From Zygnema cylindricum (taxonomy: Eukaryota; Streptophyta; Zygnematophyceae; Zygnematales; Zygnemataceae): a stretch of DNA of 52,675 bases. The stretch spans positions 230,506 through 283,180 of the forward strand of contig JBBHKE010000294.1 of assembly GCA_037447655.1 (NCBI GenBank), written 5' to 3'. The notes under the pieces are model-generated. The model was not told the origin of the DNA. It was given only the letters and a program-made list of their open reading frames with translations, and searched no databases. The position numbers and the translations under genes were made by a program. How positions within the stretch are numbered: the stretch's first letter is position 1; every line of letters starts with the position of its first letter. Below, one piece after another: positions 23,986 to 35,213 of the stretch.

Positions 23986-26072
23986 GACCCTCTTCCCCCA
24001 AACCTTCCCCTTCAATCTCTTCAGCCATCTGAATTCACCTACCTTACACCTTCCCACCCCTCTCCTGTTAATCCTCCCATATTTTCCCCCTCATCATCAA
24101 GTCTCCCTCCTCCTCCATCTTCTCCTACCTCCCTTGTTTTCCCGGCTGCTCCCATCACTCCTGCCAGCCACTCAGCTGCCCTTCCTCTTCATCCTGTCAC
24201 AAATTCTGAAGATAATTCCTCCTCTCCCCCTCTTTCCGAAAGATGATCCGCTTTTTGACAATCTTTCTCCCACAATTTTTTCCCACTCACCTCTTCTTGG
24301 GCCTTTTGCTCCTCTTGAGCCTTCACTTCCTGATCCTGAGCCTTCGCTTTTTCCTGACCCCTCTCCTTTACCTCGCCGAAACCCCGCACGCTCTAGAATT
24401 CCCCCCTCTCGTCTTATTACTTCCATAGGCCACGCCTCTCTAGCTTACGCTTACTCGGCTGGGGCCTCTGCCTCTCTTATTTCAGCCCCTCTCTCTCTCA
24501 AGGCTGCCCTAAAACGACCTGATGCCTCCCTTTGGAAAATTGCCGCTGATGCTGAATTCAATGCCTTACTTTCCAACAAAACATGGAATCTTGTTCCCTT
24601 TCCCCCTGGAAGAAAGGCAATCGGTTCGAAATGGGTCTTCCGTGTAAAACAAAAAGCGGATGGATCCGTGGACAAATACAAAGCTCGCTTGGTGGCGAAG
24701 GGCTTTTCCCAAATCGAAGGTATAGATTTCACTGAAACCTTTGCTCCTGTTGCCCGGTTGACATCTATCCGCACTTTACTTGCTTTGGCTGCTCAACATG
24801 ATTTCCATGTTCATGAGATGGATGTTAAAAATGCCTTCTTAAATGGGATCTTGTCCGAGGACATTTACATGCATCAGCCTGAAGGCTATATTTTCCCTGG
24901 ATCTGAACATCTGGTTTGCCATCTCATTAAAACAATCTATGGATTAAAGCAATCCCCCCGTGTCTGGAACCATACCATAGATGCTTTTATGCGGAAAGAA
25001 GGATTTGCCCGATTTGATGCCGATTTTAGCATTTACTCTCGTGGCTCTGGCACCTCATTGATCATTGTTGCCATCTTTGTTGACGATCTCCTTCTTGTTG
25101 GTCCTTCCCTCTCTGAAATCTCCACTGTCAAATCTCTCTTTCAGACCCATTTTGACATGGCCGATCTAGGTGAGCTCACTTATTATTTGGGCATACAAGT
25201 TTCTCGTAATCGCTTGACTCGCACCCTCTCTCTCTCTCAGGAGACCTTTATCTCTGATCTTTTGGAACGCTTTGGCATGGCAGAGTGCTCCTCCCTTTCC
25301 ACTCCTTAAGATGCCAATGCCCCTCTCCTCCCTTCCACTGACTCTCTTCTCTCCCCCTCCCTCCGTGCCACTTACCGCTCGATGGTCGGGGCCCTTATGT
25401 ACGCCATCCAGGCCACCCGCCCTGACATTGCCACAGCTGTCACTAAACTCAGTCAATTCCTTCAACGCCCTTCTCTTGATCATCTTGCCGCGGCCAAACG
25501 TGTCTTTCGTTATCTACAGGGCACTAAAACTCTTTGTCTCACATATTCTTCCTCTGGCTCCAGTGCTCTTACGGGTTTTGTTGATTCAGATTGGGCACAA
25601 GATGAGCTTTCCCGCCGTTCCACCACTGGCTCGTGCTTCTTTTTGGGCAATGGTCTTATCTCTTGGTCATGCAGAAAGCAACCTACCACGGCATGCTCTA
25701 GCACTGAGGCAGAATATATGGCCGCTTGTCACGCAGCCAAGGAAGCTGTCTGGCTTCGGACTCTACTTTCCACTCTTGGGTTTCCCCCTTCAGCCCCTAC
25801 TCCTATCTTTTCCGATTCCCAGGGAGCTCTTGCTTTGATCCGCAATCCTGTTCACCACAAGCGGACGAAGCACATATGTGAACAAGCGGACGAAGCACAT
25901 CGACATTCAGTATCATTACTCTCGGGAGCGGGTCGAAGATGGCACTCTCCAGTTTCTTTATGTCAAATTCGCCGACCAAGTGGCCGATTATCTCACTAAG
26001 GCTCTTCATCGCCCTCATTTTGAGCAGCACCGCCTCTCCTCTAGCGTTCGTCTTCCTCTTCCTCTTGGCTAA
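23986..26072 (+). pseudogene. Copia reverse transcriptase/RNase H remnant
   Basis: Would copy element RNA into DNA. The reverse transcriptase reads SKWVFRVKQKADGSV, KARLVAKGFSQ, MDVKNAFLNG and the active site FVDDLL (YVDD type), then YYLGIQ. It stops at LSTP followed by TAA (about 25307). RNase H continues in another frame with MVGALMYA, FVDSDWA, SSTEAEYMA and FSDSQGAL. A direct duplication of about 25 bp (CAAGCGGACGAAGCACAT twice, 25857-25900) shifts the final frame. The tail then reads HIDIQYHYSRERV, QVADYLTKAL. The linker between integrase and reverse transcriptase also changes frame at about 24240. Confidence 0.93.
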
Positions 26073-26112
26073 ATTTCCTTTGTTTTCATCTCAATCTACT
26101 TTGTAGTTTCCG

Positions 26113-26124
26113 CTTGAGGGGGGG
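26113..26124 (+). other. Polypurine tract of the copia element
   Basis: TTGAGGGGGGG lies immediately before the 3' LTR start TGTTAAG. This is where plus-strand DNA synthesis is primed in LTR retrotransposons. Confidence 0.85.
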
Positions 26125-26543
26125 TGTTAAGGGACATTTAGCGTCAGGTTATTTTTGTCTTGTCCGTACTTTTTCTTACGTCGGTCAAGTCTTGTTGACC
26201 GTCTTATCCAGACGTCTCACTTTTGGTCCTATCCGTACTTCCATACGTCGGTCCAGTCATTTGTACTTTTTCGTTACATACGTCGGTCTAGTCTTTTTAC
26301 GTAGAAGTCCTTTGACTGTCGGTCCATTCTTTTGGGCGACGGTCCAGTCTTTTGTCTTCCATACATTTGTTAGAATCTAGGCTAGGATTCCCTTGTTACA
26401 GCGCACCATAGAGCGCTTAGACTCCATAGTAATAAGCATTCTATATTTTGTACATAAGTGACTCCTCTCACTTAATGAAATTATCCCAAATACAAATCAA
26501 TTCCTCTCTCCAATGCATTGATCTTTCTCTTGTGTACAATTTC
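26125..26543 (+). repeat. Copia 3' LTR
   Basis: Matches 21102-21520 base for base in length (419 bp) with about five differences. It is followed not by unrelated host DNA but by gag-leader sequence (ATGGCTTCCGCCAATCC, then CACCTCCAATAG, to about 26640). This implies a second, truncated internal region downstream. Confidence 0.9.
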
Positions 26544-26660
26544 ATGGCTTCCGCCAATCCACCTCCAATAGCTTCCTCCTCCTTGGACAAGAAAGGCTCT
26601 AGGTGGAGAATCGGGGGGAAGAGATGAGTGACTCGTCCGATGAACCAGAGAACTCATCTT
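26544..26660 (+). mobile_element. Gag-leader remnant after the 3' LTR
   Basis: Begins with an ATG-led frame MASANPPPIAS that shares CACCTCCAATAG with the internal start of the main copia element. It runs out within about 100 bp. It shows that LTR plus internal DNA once continued here, for example from a tandem LTR-internal-LTR-internal array or from insertion next to a related copy. Confidence 0.65.
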
Positions 26661-26680
26661 ATCTAAATGTGGGGAACAAC

Positions 26681-27080
26681 TACACCGTGAATCGCTATTA
26701 CTCTATTAGTGTTAATGTTATTTTCGTCGCTTAAAACATCTTTTCTCCGTACACACCTGTTGGATTCTGGATCTGACGGTTTCTATTGAAAGCCAAGATT
26801 CTCACCTTCCCATCGGCGGTCTCCATGTGAAAATCGGACATGTGTGTATGGAGAAAAGATGTTTTAAGTGACGAAAATATTATTAACACTATTTTCGTCG
26901 CTTAAAACATCTTTTCTCCGTACACACTTTTTGGATTATGGATCTGACGGTTGCTATTGAAAGCCAAGATTTTCACCTTCCCGTCGGCGGTCTCCATGTG
27001 AAAATCTGATATGTGTGTATGGAGAAAAGATGTTTTAAGTGACGAAAATAACATTAACACTAATAGCGATACACGGTGTA
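26681..27080. mobile_element. Palindromic TACACCG-family MITE, composite tandem copy
   Basis: A 400-bp copy bounded by TACACCGTGAATCGCTATTA and TAATAGCGATACACGGTGTA. Its middle is duplicated: the arm TCGTCGCTTAAAACATCTTT and the segment through GAGAAAAGATGTTTTAAGTG occur twice in direct order (about 26724-26885 and 26890-27045). It looks like two elements fused by tandem duplication or by insertion of one into another followed by loss of the inner ends. Confidence 0.85.
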
Positions 27081-27459
27081 GAGAATCACGGATATTATTT
27101 TCAATGGTCTGCCCGTAGTTCTTAAGTTTATCGTCGACAATAGTGTCCATAGTTCTCAACCTTCTCCTCGACCTCGTTACCAGTTTTTGTAATATGGAAA
27201 TGCGAGGTCTCACTAGTGCAATATTTTGGATAATCATGTGGATAGCTCTTTTCTTAAGGCTGATAAGAATGTCATATATGGGGGATGCAAAATCATCGAT
27301 AACATCACACGTGTCACAAGAATCTGTAACAAGCTTTTCAGCAACAAACTCTTCAGATTCCGTTCTTAAATCAGGAGTCCTCATGTTCCTCTAAACCAAA
27401 CCAGAGCAAACCTTCTCCGATTCCTCTTGAAGTTCCTTAGCCAAAGGTCTCGAACACTC

Positions 27460-27625
27460 TACACCGTGAATCGTTATTAGTGTTAATGTTTTTTCGCCAC
27501 TTGAATCACCTTTTCTCCGTACACACTTGTGAAATCTTACCTTTCAATTGCAACCGTCAGATTGACAATCCAAAAAGTGTGTACGGAAAAAAAAAACATG
27601 AACAGTAATAACGATACACGGTGTA
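27460..27625. mobile_element. Palindromic TACACCG-family MITE, short copy
   Basis: A 166-bp copy from TACACCGTGAATCGTTATTA to ACGATACACGGTGTA. The central GACGGTTGCAATTG-type block is kept, but part of the right arm is deleted. It sits inside the interrupted coding region 26660-28181. Confidence 0.85.
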
Positions 27626-27675
27626 GCTTCCTCGAGCAAGGTACCTTTAAGGATTGTCGCGATCTCGAAACTATA

Positions 27676-27890
27676 ATCCACCGTGAATCGTTATTAGTGT
27701 TAATATTTTTTTCGCGGCTGAAAACACCGTACACATTTGTCCAATTTTCAATTTAAAACCGCCATTAGTAAACTGATAATGTTAACTTTCAATCGCAACC
27801 GTCAGATTCACAATCCGACAAGTGTGTACGGAGAAAATATGTTTTAAGTGACGAAAAAAACATTAACGCTAATTACGATTCACGGTGGTA
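27676..27890. mobile_element. Palindromic TACACCG-family MITE with altered ends
   Basis: About 213 bp from CCACCGTGAATCG to CGATTCACGGTGG, flanked by TA on both sides. Excising it at TA restores an open frame across the junction (DDYSFE), which supports a TA target duplication for this family. The arms contain AAAACACCGTACAC and GGAGAAAATATGTTTTAAGT. Confidence 0.85.
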
Positions 27891-28181
27891 GTCGTCGGTC
27901 TTTTTCTGTAACCTTTCATCCATTGCAACTTGATAGGAAGGTCCTACTTCAAGGTTGGGTCGTTTTATCCTACAACACAAGGGAATATTATTCAATTCAA
28001 GTTGTTCCTTCATTTTCTCGGCTTTGACACGAATCTTCATAACTTGAGTGAGATTCTCCTCATATTCTTTTGAAAGTCGAACAACCTCCGCCTCAAAATC
28101 CACAGGAAGGTCAAAACTTAACCCTAACATTTCTACATAAGGTCTCTTTTTATTAGTAGAAGCCACTGGTATTGAAGCCAT

Positions 28182-30000
28182 GAGAGGTTAACAGAATGGC
28201 TTTAAAAGGAGGAGATGAAATACAAGAAAGAGCGAGTATGTGAGTGTATAATGGTTTCAGCTGTTTTAACTTAAGAAAGGATTAGAAGAAAAATATTAAA
28301 TAATGCCGAGGTCTTTGTCACGTTTTGATCCACTTTAATAATGCAGTCCAATACTAATGTAACATTGCCGATGATAATTTACTTTCTGGTGAAAATAAAA
28401 GTTTCATATGAACAGGAAAATGGGAGCTCCGCACAATTCTCACGATCGATACTGTAGTTGCATATCGAGGGCAAACTGACACTATTCGATACAGGTGGAA
28501 AATTGCTTCTTGATATTAAATACACACGTTTTATGACAAAAATTGATGCAAACGAGAGCGATACATTGATTCAATTGGTCGACTTATTGTTTGGAAGGAA
28601 AAGTACAGTACTTTCTTGTTTATTGCAGCAGAACGGACTTTAACGGAGGCCTCTCCGTTTCAATGGACATTTGCCCTTACATCTGCCGCATTTCTGGCGA
28701 AACACACATTTTTTTTCATTCATTGCTGTAACAATTGGAAACCCTAAGTCGGTCAATGGTTTTTAGGACCCAAAGTCATAGAATATTGTTAAAAGAACAC
28801 TGTTTATAAAACTAAAAAAGTAGATGGGCATGCCGTTTAGCCATAGATTATTATAGCTAATAGTAAATTTGCATTATGCTAATAATGCAAAAACATGAAT
28901 ATGGATGTGAGGTGTAGTATACGACCAAAAAAAAATTTCACACATCTAGGTCATCATAGGAGAATCAATTCAAAAGTGAAGCTTTTCTATCACTCAAACT
29001 ACTTTTCTTTAATGGTTAAACTTTAAAAAAGAGACCTTTCTACCAAATAACCATAAGCAGAATTTTAGTGGACAAGATACATTAGTAATCTCCTACAAGC
29101 TAATATGTCAGATATACATAGTACACAAAACTCATACACTTCCATTGTAAACAACGATTCACAATCAACACAAATAGAAAAGAATAAAAAAATGTGCGAA
29201 CACCCACTCATTCACTTCTTCCAGACCGGTTCTAGACCCAAAACAACCAACTCTCTGTTACAAATTCCAGACAGCTTATTAAGTACACTGAGGAAGTTCC
29301 ACAAAGTTTAAAAACAGAGATACTCGTATAATGTTTGTAAATAAATAACAATACCGCATCTCCTTATAGCACAACAAAGCATATCTCCTAAGAGTCGACG
29401 GCCACGTGGTATGTAACTGATGACAGGATTTCCATAGGTATATTACATTTGTTAAAAACCGTGAACTAAAAAGTGTATTGTACCGCAATCTAAAAAAACC
29501 CAGCTATAAATATAGTCTTGCCTCAAATCCCCTTCTTCAATATAATTTTTGAACATAATCACATTTGTTGAAAATATTGTCTACTTACTCATACTGTGAA
29601 AGAGCCATTACAGCTGATGACATCCTGAATCAAGTTTTTATGACCTGCAACTTAACATATTTACTGAAAAACTGAACCGTTAAAGAAGTAAAAATCTATT
29701 TTTTTGCAACATCGAGGCAGGTATTGAACAGTTTTCCTTCACACTGTGTCTGATGAGTGCTTGAATGACAGTTCCTTCTGCTGTTTTCGTTCCTTATTCA
29801 TATATTCATCAGTTTTTACTAATTCCTGGACATATCACCACTATCTCTCTCTCTCTCCCTGATTAAATATATACGTAAAACATTCGGTAACATTTATAAC
29901 ATTTGCTTCTCCTTATTTCGCAGATAGGCAAGCTGTCAAGTCAGTTACAGAACTAAAACAATAAAAGAAGAGCACTTCTTATTTTGCATTTACATGCACA
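28182..30000. other. Intergenic, AT-rich
   Basis: No gene is supported. A 61-codon frame at 28458-28643 (GGKLLLDIKYTRF) has normal composition but no family I recognise. The region ends at the ARM-repeat gene's stop codon, so part of it is that gene's 3' UTR. Confidence 0.4.
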
Positions 30001-32232
30001 TCAGTCCTCATCATCTGCATCGTCGTCAGACTCTGTAGAAAATCTTTTAGAATATATCTTGGAAAAGGAGTATCCTTGGTCTCGAGACAAAACTGATTCC
30101 CTATTCTTTCTTGCCAGTCTCAGAGCTTCTATTAGGTGGTTTGCCTGCAAACACCATAAGAAACAGCATTTACAACCAGGTTGACTTTATGTAAACAAGT
30201 TCCTGTAGAGTGTCATCCACAGAAAAACAATGTTATCTATAACAACCTTACAGCGTGACTCACTTCTAGGGTTAATAACACCAATAAGGTACCAATTTTC
30301 TTCTGGCCCCTGGACATAAAATACCGTTGATAATACCGAAGGTTAATATCTTAACCTAATTCGATAAACAGTTGAAAGTCGTCCACATCTCTTGGACCCA
30401 AATTAGAATCAATAATACTAAGAGTAACCCCACGCTATGTATTTCTTAATGCTAATAGTGATTCACAGTGTACTGTTAGAATACAGCAAAGGCAGATTTC
30501 CAGACTCTATTAGTACAGAAATAATCCAATCCGTGTTGAACTATCATGCGTAAACGTTTAAGTTCCGTTCTATTCCTTTCCACCATCAAAAACACGGAAA
30601 GTAAGTACATACTTTGGCAGAAACAAGCAAAAATCTTATGCAAAATCTATACCTATGAAGCACAAATGCAAATATTTTGTGCTCGGTTCCACGCAATGGA
30701 AATTTCCGATATAAGAACATTTGTGCAGCCATTTTTCGCACGAAATTGAACAAAATTTCCACTATGGGGAACTACACTGCCCATCGCTATTCTTGTAAAG
30801 GAATTGTTGTGCAAATGCGGAATTAGTATGCATCATACTAATTAAGTGTTGGGACACGTGGTGGATTGTAGTCCACTCCTTTCACTAGTGTTATTAACAC
30901 TATTTTTGTGACTTTTGGCCAGAAAAAGTCGCCGTAGAATTAGTGTTATTATCTATAATAGTGATATGAACACTAATGATAGACATGTATTGCAGGGTGT
31001 AAAAACTCCACGGAACTAAACTAAATTCTAAACTTTGAAACTTCTAATCTAAGCTTGTGCACTTCTTTTCTCTGACCAAATCGTGAGCTACTATACCAAA
31101 CCACTGACAATGTTGTATGTACAAGAATACCAAGACAAAGATCCTTCCTTTCAAAGAAAACTCTCTCTCTCTCACTCTCTCTCAAAGTCCAGACCCTCTC
31201 CGCAAACAAACATAAGGACCCTACCTTTCTCTTGGCCCTATCTGTCCCTTGTAGAGCCAATTTTTTTAAAGTGAGGTCGGGAGATTCTCTTAGGAGCTCG
31301 GTAATGGCTTCGTCCGACTTTCGGACCAATGAGAGAAGTGCACTCGCCGCGTCTTCCTTTGCCCTGAAAGATCCTACCTCCATTATATCCGCTAAAAGAG
31401 GCAAGCCCATCTCTTCCATAAAGGCGTCTCTCCCTTCCTTTCCTTTCACTAAGTTTGAGATCAAGACCACCACCTTTTCCTCGATTCCCGAATCCGGTGG
31501 ATGTAAATAATCGACGAGAACCTTTACAAGTCCAGCTTCGACCATCGCCTTTCGACAGGTTGGGTGGAAGGAGAGAGAGAATAACGCCAAAGAAGCGTCT
31601 TTTTTCCCTCGCAAAGCTCCATTTCTTAATAATTTAATGAGAGGATTGATGGCGTCTGACTGGCCGATGATCAATTTGTGGTCCATTGTGTCAGCGAGAG
31701 CGAATAAACAAGCTGAGGCGTTTTCCATGGAGGTCGAACTTCCTGTTTTTATTGCATTGGCAATACTGTGGATTGCTCCAGGACAATTGAAGATACTACT
31801 TCTCACGCATTCAGTTAAAGACAAGTTCAGTAACGCAGTTACGGAGTGTTCCACAGTTTCGTTGTCAGTTGAAGAAAGGAACTGGACAAGTAAGTCAACT
31901 CCACCGGCTTCTGCGACACGAGATCGGTTTATTTTTTCTTCTTCCTTTTTGGTCAAAGCTCGAATGGCGGCTGCGACTGCCCTAACGCGAGATTCAGAAG
32001 GTTTGTCCTTTGTACCTAAGGCTATAAGAGGAACGAAATCTCCTTTAGTTGCAGCTTTTTCTATGGCCTTTTTCACTGCAGAATCCGTGGGGTTCAGGGC
32101 GTCTAGGAGTGAAAAGCTTTGAGAAACCGCGGACCTTCCATTCGTGGTCAACTGCCATTTGAATTGATTTTGACCAGATGATTGGTCAGGAAGTTGCTGA
32201 GAGTTTTGACTAGCTGGACCTTTCCGATTCAT
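30001..32232 (-). CDS. Armadillo-repeat protein (PUB-ARM type without U-box)
   Basis: Likely a protein-interaction scaffold; plant relatives share the ARM half of U-box ubiquitin ligases, but no U-box is present here. Exon 1 runs 32232-31225 (336 codons; donor GTAGGG after AKRK). Exon 2 runs 30144-30001 (acceptor TTTGCAG), beginning ANHLIEALRLARK and ending in an acidic tail STESDDDADDED. The phase-0 join AKRK|ANHLIEAL matches the usual end of this family, so reading on into the intron (VGSLCLF...) is wrong. Total 383 residues. The N-terminus is Gln/Ser-rich (NSQQLPDQSSGQ). Tandem ARM repeats fill about 60-340, with typical segments GGVDLLVQFL, ALLNLSLTE, IKLLRNG and ALFSLSFHP. A (GGA)n tract (32286-32322) precedes the start, and a transposon-like repeat lies in the intron. 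Confidence 0.92.
30773..31001. mobile_element. TACAC-ended MITE in the ARM-gene intron
   Basis: A 229-bp segment from TACACTGCCCATCGCTATTC to TTGCAGGGTGTA, with inverted ends that are more diverged than in other copies. It has the palindrome TAGTGTTATTAACACTA at 30886-30902 in its middle. It lies between exon 2 and exon 1 of the ARM-repeat gene. A related worn end (GCTAATAGTGATTCACAGTG) is at about 30452-30471. Confidence 0.65.
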
Positions 32233-32550
32233 ATTGCCACATAAGAGGTTACAGAGGCGGGAGATCAGGTATCGGGAGAACGTCTAATGGGAGGAGGAGG
32301 AGGAGGAGGAGGAGGAGGAGGAGAGGGGAGGTGTTTGGAGAAGCTTCTAGGAGGAAAGGCTGGGAGAGATGATTCAAAAAGCCTTGAGAGTTGAGACGGA
32401 AGTAAAACTTGGCAGCAATTAGGATTGGGAGATTTGCTTGTAAGAGAGGATTCGAAGGCGATACGAACTGATTTCAATGATCGACAAGAGGACCCGAGTA
32501 ACATCTAGGCGATATCGTCGTCGATACGCCAAAAGTATTAAGGCCTGGGG
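32233..32550. other. ARM-gene upstream region with GGA/TCC repeat
   Basis: Holds (GGA)n at 32286-32322, which read on the gene strand is a (TCC)n tract of the kind often found in plant 5' UTRs. No protein is supported. Confidence 0.5.
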
Positions 32551-33332
32551 CAGAGGTCGCAAAAGTCAAAATTTTACACAACCGAAACCGACCGTTTTTT
32601 TTTTTCAAAATCTGAGTAACCGACGCCCGACCGGGCTATGTCACGCACCAAAATTGTCAACCGTTAACCGACCGACGTTTACGAAAATAAAAATTAACCG
32701 AAACTCGATTTCTCACGACTAACCGTACCCGACCGTAACCGAAAAAGTACAAAATTACAAAGCTCGTTGTTTTTAGCGGTAAGCATCTATTACACAGCGA
32801 ATCGTAATTATCGTAATCTGACAAACTTACAGTTTTATGTCATTATGACGTTTGCACTACGCGGTTTGTGAAAACATAGTTATATCATAACGTCATGTAT
32901 TAAATCATTTTTTGTACTTTTTTCGTTAATACGGTACAATTTTGCGCGGTCAGACATCGATCGTAAGCCACACTATTTGAAACGGTACTATACTACACCG
33001 CCAATAATTATGATTTGTCGCGTTCCCTACAATTTGCGAAATGAATAGTCTTACTACCGTGTCAGATTTGCGACGGTAATCATGATGTCACGTACTTCCA
33101 CAATACCAAATATTACAAAGTACAATAATGTTGTATTGTATGGGCAGTACAAAATTTTCATTTTTTTTCGTTTTTTTGCATGACCGACCGTAACCGACTT
33201 TTTTTTTTCCTGGTGAATCAATTGACCACGACCGCCCGACCCCAAAATTTGGCAACCGAATCCGTTCCGGATCCGGCGCGGGCAGGCGGTTAACGGTCGG
33301 TCACCGTTTCGGTTGACCATTTGCGACCTCTG
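32551..33332. mobile_element. hAT-like element with CAGAGGTC ends (older copy)
   Basis: Bounded by CAGAGGTCGCAAAAGTC and its near reverse complement GACCATTTGCGACCTCTG. The interior is rich in ACCGACCGTAACCGA-type motifs in both orientations and carries a fragment of the TACACCG long subfamily (about 32793-32945). I could not find an 8-bp duplication, so it is probably older than its neighbour or its right flank was altered by the insertion 12 bp away. Confidence 0.7.
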
Positions 33333-33344
33333 GGGCCCATCCGG

Positions 33345-34539
33345 CAGAGGTCAGAATCGGGTACCCGAATCCGTACCCGATCCGTACTTGGCTGGCAGCG
33401 TCGGATCCGGAAAGGATTTGGGTGCCAAATTTTGGGGGCTGGCCAGATTCGGCAGGGTGATTAAAAACAAAAAAAAATCGGGTACGACGAGGTAAGCAAA
33501 AACGAAATTTCTTGAAGCTTTCGTAGGTAAGGCATGTAACCGAAACTTAGTCTTGTTACTTTGTTTTTTAGCGAAGATTCTCCGTAAAGCTTTCAGAGCA
33601 TTCAGATGTAAACGCAAATAACTTGTTATTTAAAAATGTGATTTAAGTAGACGTGTACGCAACAATGTGACAGATGAAGTGGTACACAAAATGAGGCGAA
33701 ACTTCCACTCGGCTTCAATTTGAGGCGTCCCTCCGCACGCTGTACAATGTTTGTGACTTCGTAATGTCCGTACGCCACATTGTCGACGTGTCAAAACTCT
33801 GAATTACCTTTCGCTGTTGCGCATAAATGCGATTTCGTTTTTCGTTTTCCCACTTGCCGACATGTGCCCAATGTTTTTCCTACGCCATATGTGTGAAGAC
33901 ACGTGTGTTTGAGAGAGACGACCCCTGTACGGAAATCAGAGCACGGAAAACAGTACGCACAGGCTGGAAACGTGCAGTGTGATTTTTTTTTCGTACTCCG
34001 CGCACAAAAGTTGTAAATAAATTCGGACACGTGTGACAGCGTCTGCCTATTCGCTCACCTTATTGATATTTATTTCAAATCACCTCGCGAGGTGATTTGA
34101 TGTAAAGTTTGAACATGTGCTGAAAGGACACGAATGTGGGTCGAAATGCGTTAGACGACAAATTTTCATCGCCCTAGACGACAAACTACTGTACCTATAA
34201 AGTTTAAAGGTTACGCAACTTGTACGGTGTTAATTTCTATTTTTTGGTACGGCTTTGGATTTTCCCATTTTTTTCTAAGTTATGGAAGAAAACGACATAA
34301 AATAACTATAACTTTTGCACATGCGAAACTACCCTAAGTACCACGACAATGTCTATACTATCCAACATTATTGTACTTTGTACTCATGCCACGGATTCGG
34401 GTGGCAAATTTTGGAAACCCGCCGGATTTGGCCGGGTGATTCATTTTTTTTTTTTTAAATCGTGTACGCGCGGGTAAGCCTAGTAAAAAAAAAGTGTCGG
34501 ATTTGGTATGTTTTGAAATTTTGACTTTCGTGACCTCTG
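33345..34539. mobile_element. hAT-like element, 8-bp TSD CCATCCGG
   Basis: A 1195-bp element starting CAGAGGTCAGAATCGGG and ending GACTTTCGTGACCTCTG. It is flanked by perfect 8-bp repeats CCATCCGG at 33337-33344 and 34540-34547. Near both ends there are GGGTACCCGA/CCGGATT motifs that may bind transposase. No transposase is encoded. It belongs with 32551-33332 (shared CAGAGGTC end and GTCAAAATTT). Confidence 0.9.
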
Positions 34540-35213
34540 CCATCCGGGCAGAAAACGCTTGGTTTCGGTCACATGTCGCTCTTCTTGAAAAACGCGATGA
34601 CCCAAAAAGTCAAAAACGGACCCCCAAAAAGCTCACCTGTTTGAATAGCCGTGGGAATCTGGTGGACTTATTATTTTCTTACGCGTGTCCTGCTGTACAG
34701 AATCTGCCCCTGAAAAACTTTTTTCGTAATAAATTAAATCCAAAAGAAAGTCCAGATGCGCAGAGTACAGTAGCCGTAAGGAAAACATTTTCACATGTTT
34801 TTTAATTCTTTCCGTACTCTTCATTTCTTTTGTCGGTATCAGCTATGCGTAAGTGGTCAAAATGATAACACGCGTCATGCAATGGACCCAATTCATCGGG
34901 TCAACGCGACAAAAAAACGTTTTTACGATCGTCTTTTGACCTAATAGGCCCCAATCCTAAAAGGCTTCAACCCACTCCAAATAGGTCAGTGGAAAACACA
35001 CTGTGAATAATCATTATTACTTTATTAGAGTTAAAACTCTAATTCAGTCGCGACTTTTTTGGGCATAAACTACAAAATAATTTTAGCGACACTATTTAAA
35101 ATCGGTGACTAAAAAATCTGCAACGTGTCTTTACGCTAAACTAGTGTTGCAAACTCCAGTTTCGCATTATGATGGGCGGCATAGTACTGATATTTTCTCC
35201 CTTTACGATACAG

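Larger units (their letters stand above)
21102..26543 (+). mobile_element. Ty1/copia LTR retrotransposon, defective
   Basis: Complete in layout: LTR, gag, protease, integrase, reverse transcriptase, RNase H, purine tract, LTR. The order integrase before reverse transcriptase makes it copia (Pseudoviridae type) rather than gypsy. Every main coding segment has lesions, described in the separate entries, so it cannot make its own proteins. The LTRs are still nearly identical, so the insertion is recent. The copy was probably already defective and was moved in trans, or it decayed quickly. Confidence 0.95.
26660..28181 (-). pseudogene. Unknown coiled-coil protein gene interrupted by three MITEs
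   Basis: I do not recognise the protein. The minus-strand frame starts MASIPVASTNKKRPYVEMLG and continues with charged, helical sequence (EVVRLSKEYEENLTQ). It is interrupted after KKTDDY by a MITE (27676-27890); removing that element at its TA gives the in-frame join DDY-SFEIATILKG. A second MITE (27460-27625) follows GTLLEE. The next part (KELQEESEKV, TESEEFVAEKLVTDS, ILISLKKRAIH, VTRSRRRLR) then runs to a third composite MITE (26681-27080) after NNIRDSL. One in-frame TAG lies before RNMRTPD, and the second junction is out of frame. The interrupted gene is not functional as it stands unless the elements are spliced out. Whether it was a host gene or part of a larger transposon is open. Confidence 0.6.

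Noticed and set aside
21095-26551. Matching TGGCTTC heptamers just outside both LTR ends, suggesting a 7-bp target duplication
   Set aside because: The 3' heptamer is part of the gag leader, also present at 20281-20345 in a different context. Copia elements usually make 5-bp duplications, so the match is probably chance.
31021-31224. ARM-protein reading frame continued to its first stop (403 residues)
   Set aside because: A good GT donor after AKRK and a matching downstream exon give the conserved family end, so the rest of the frame is intron.
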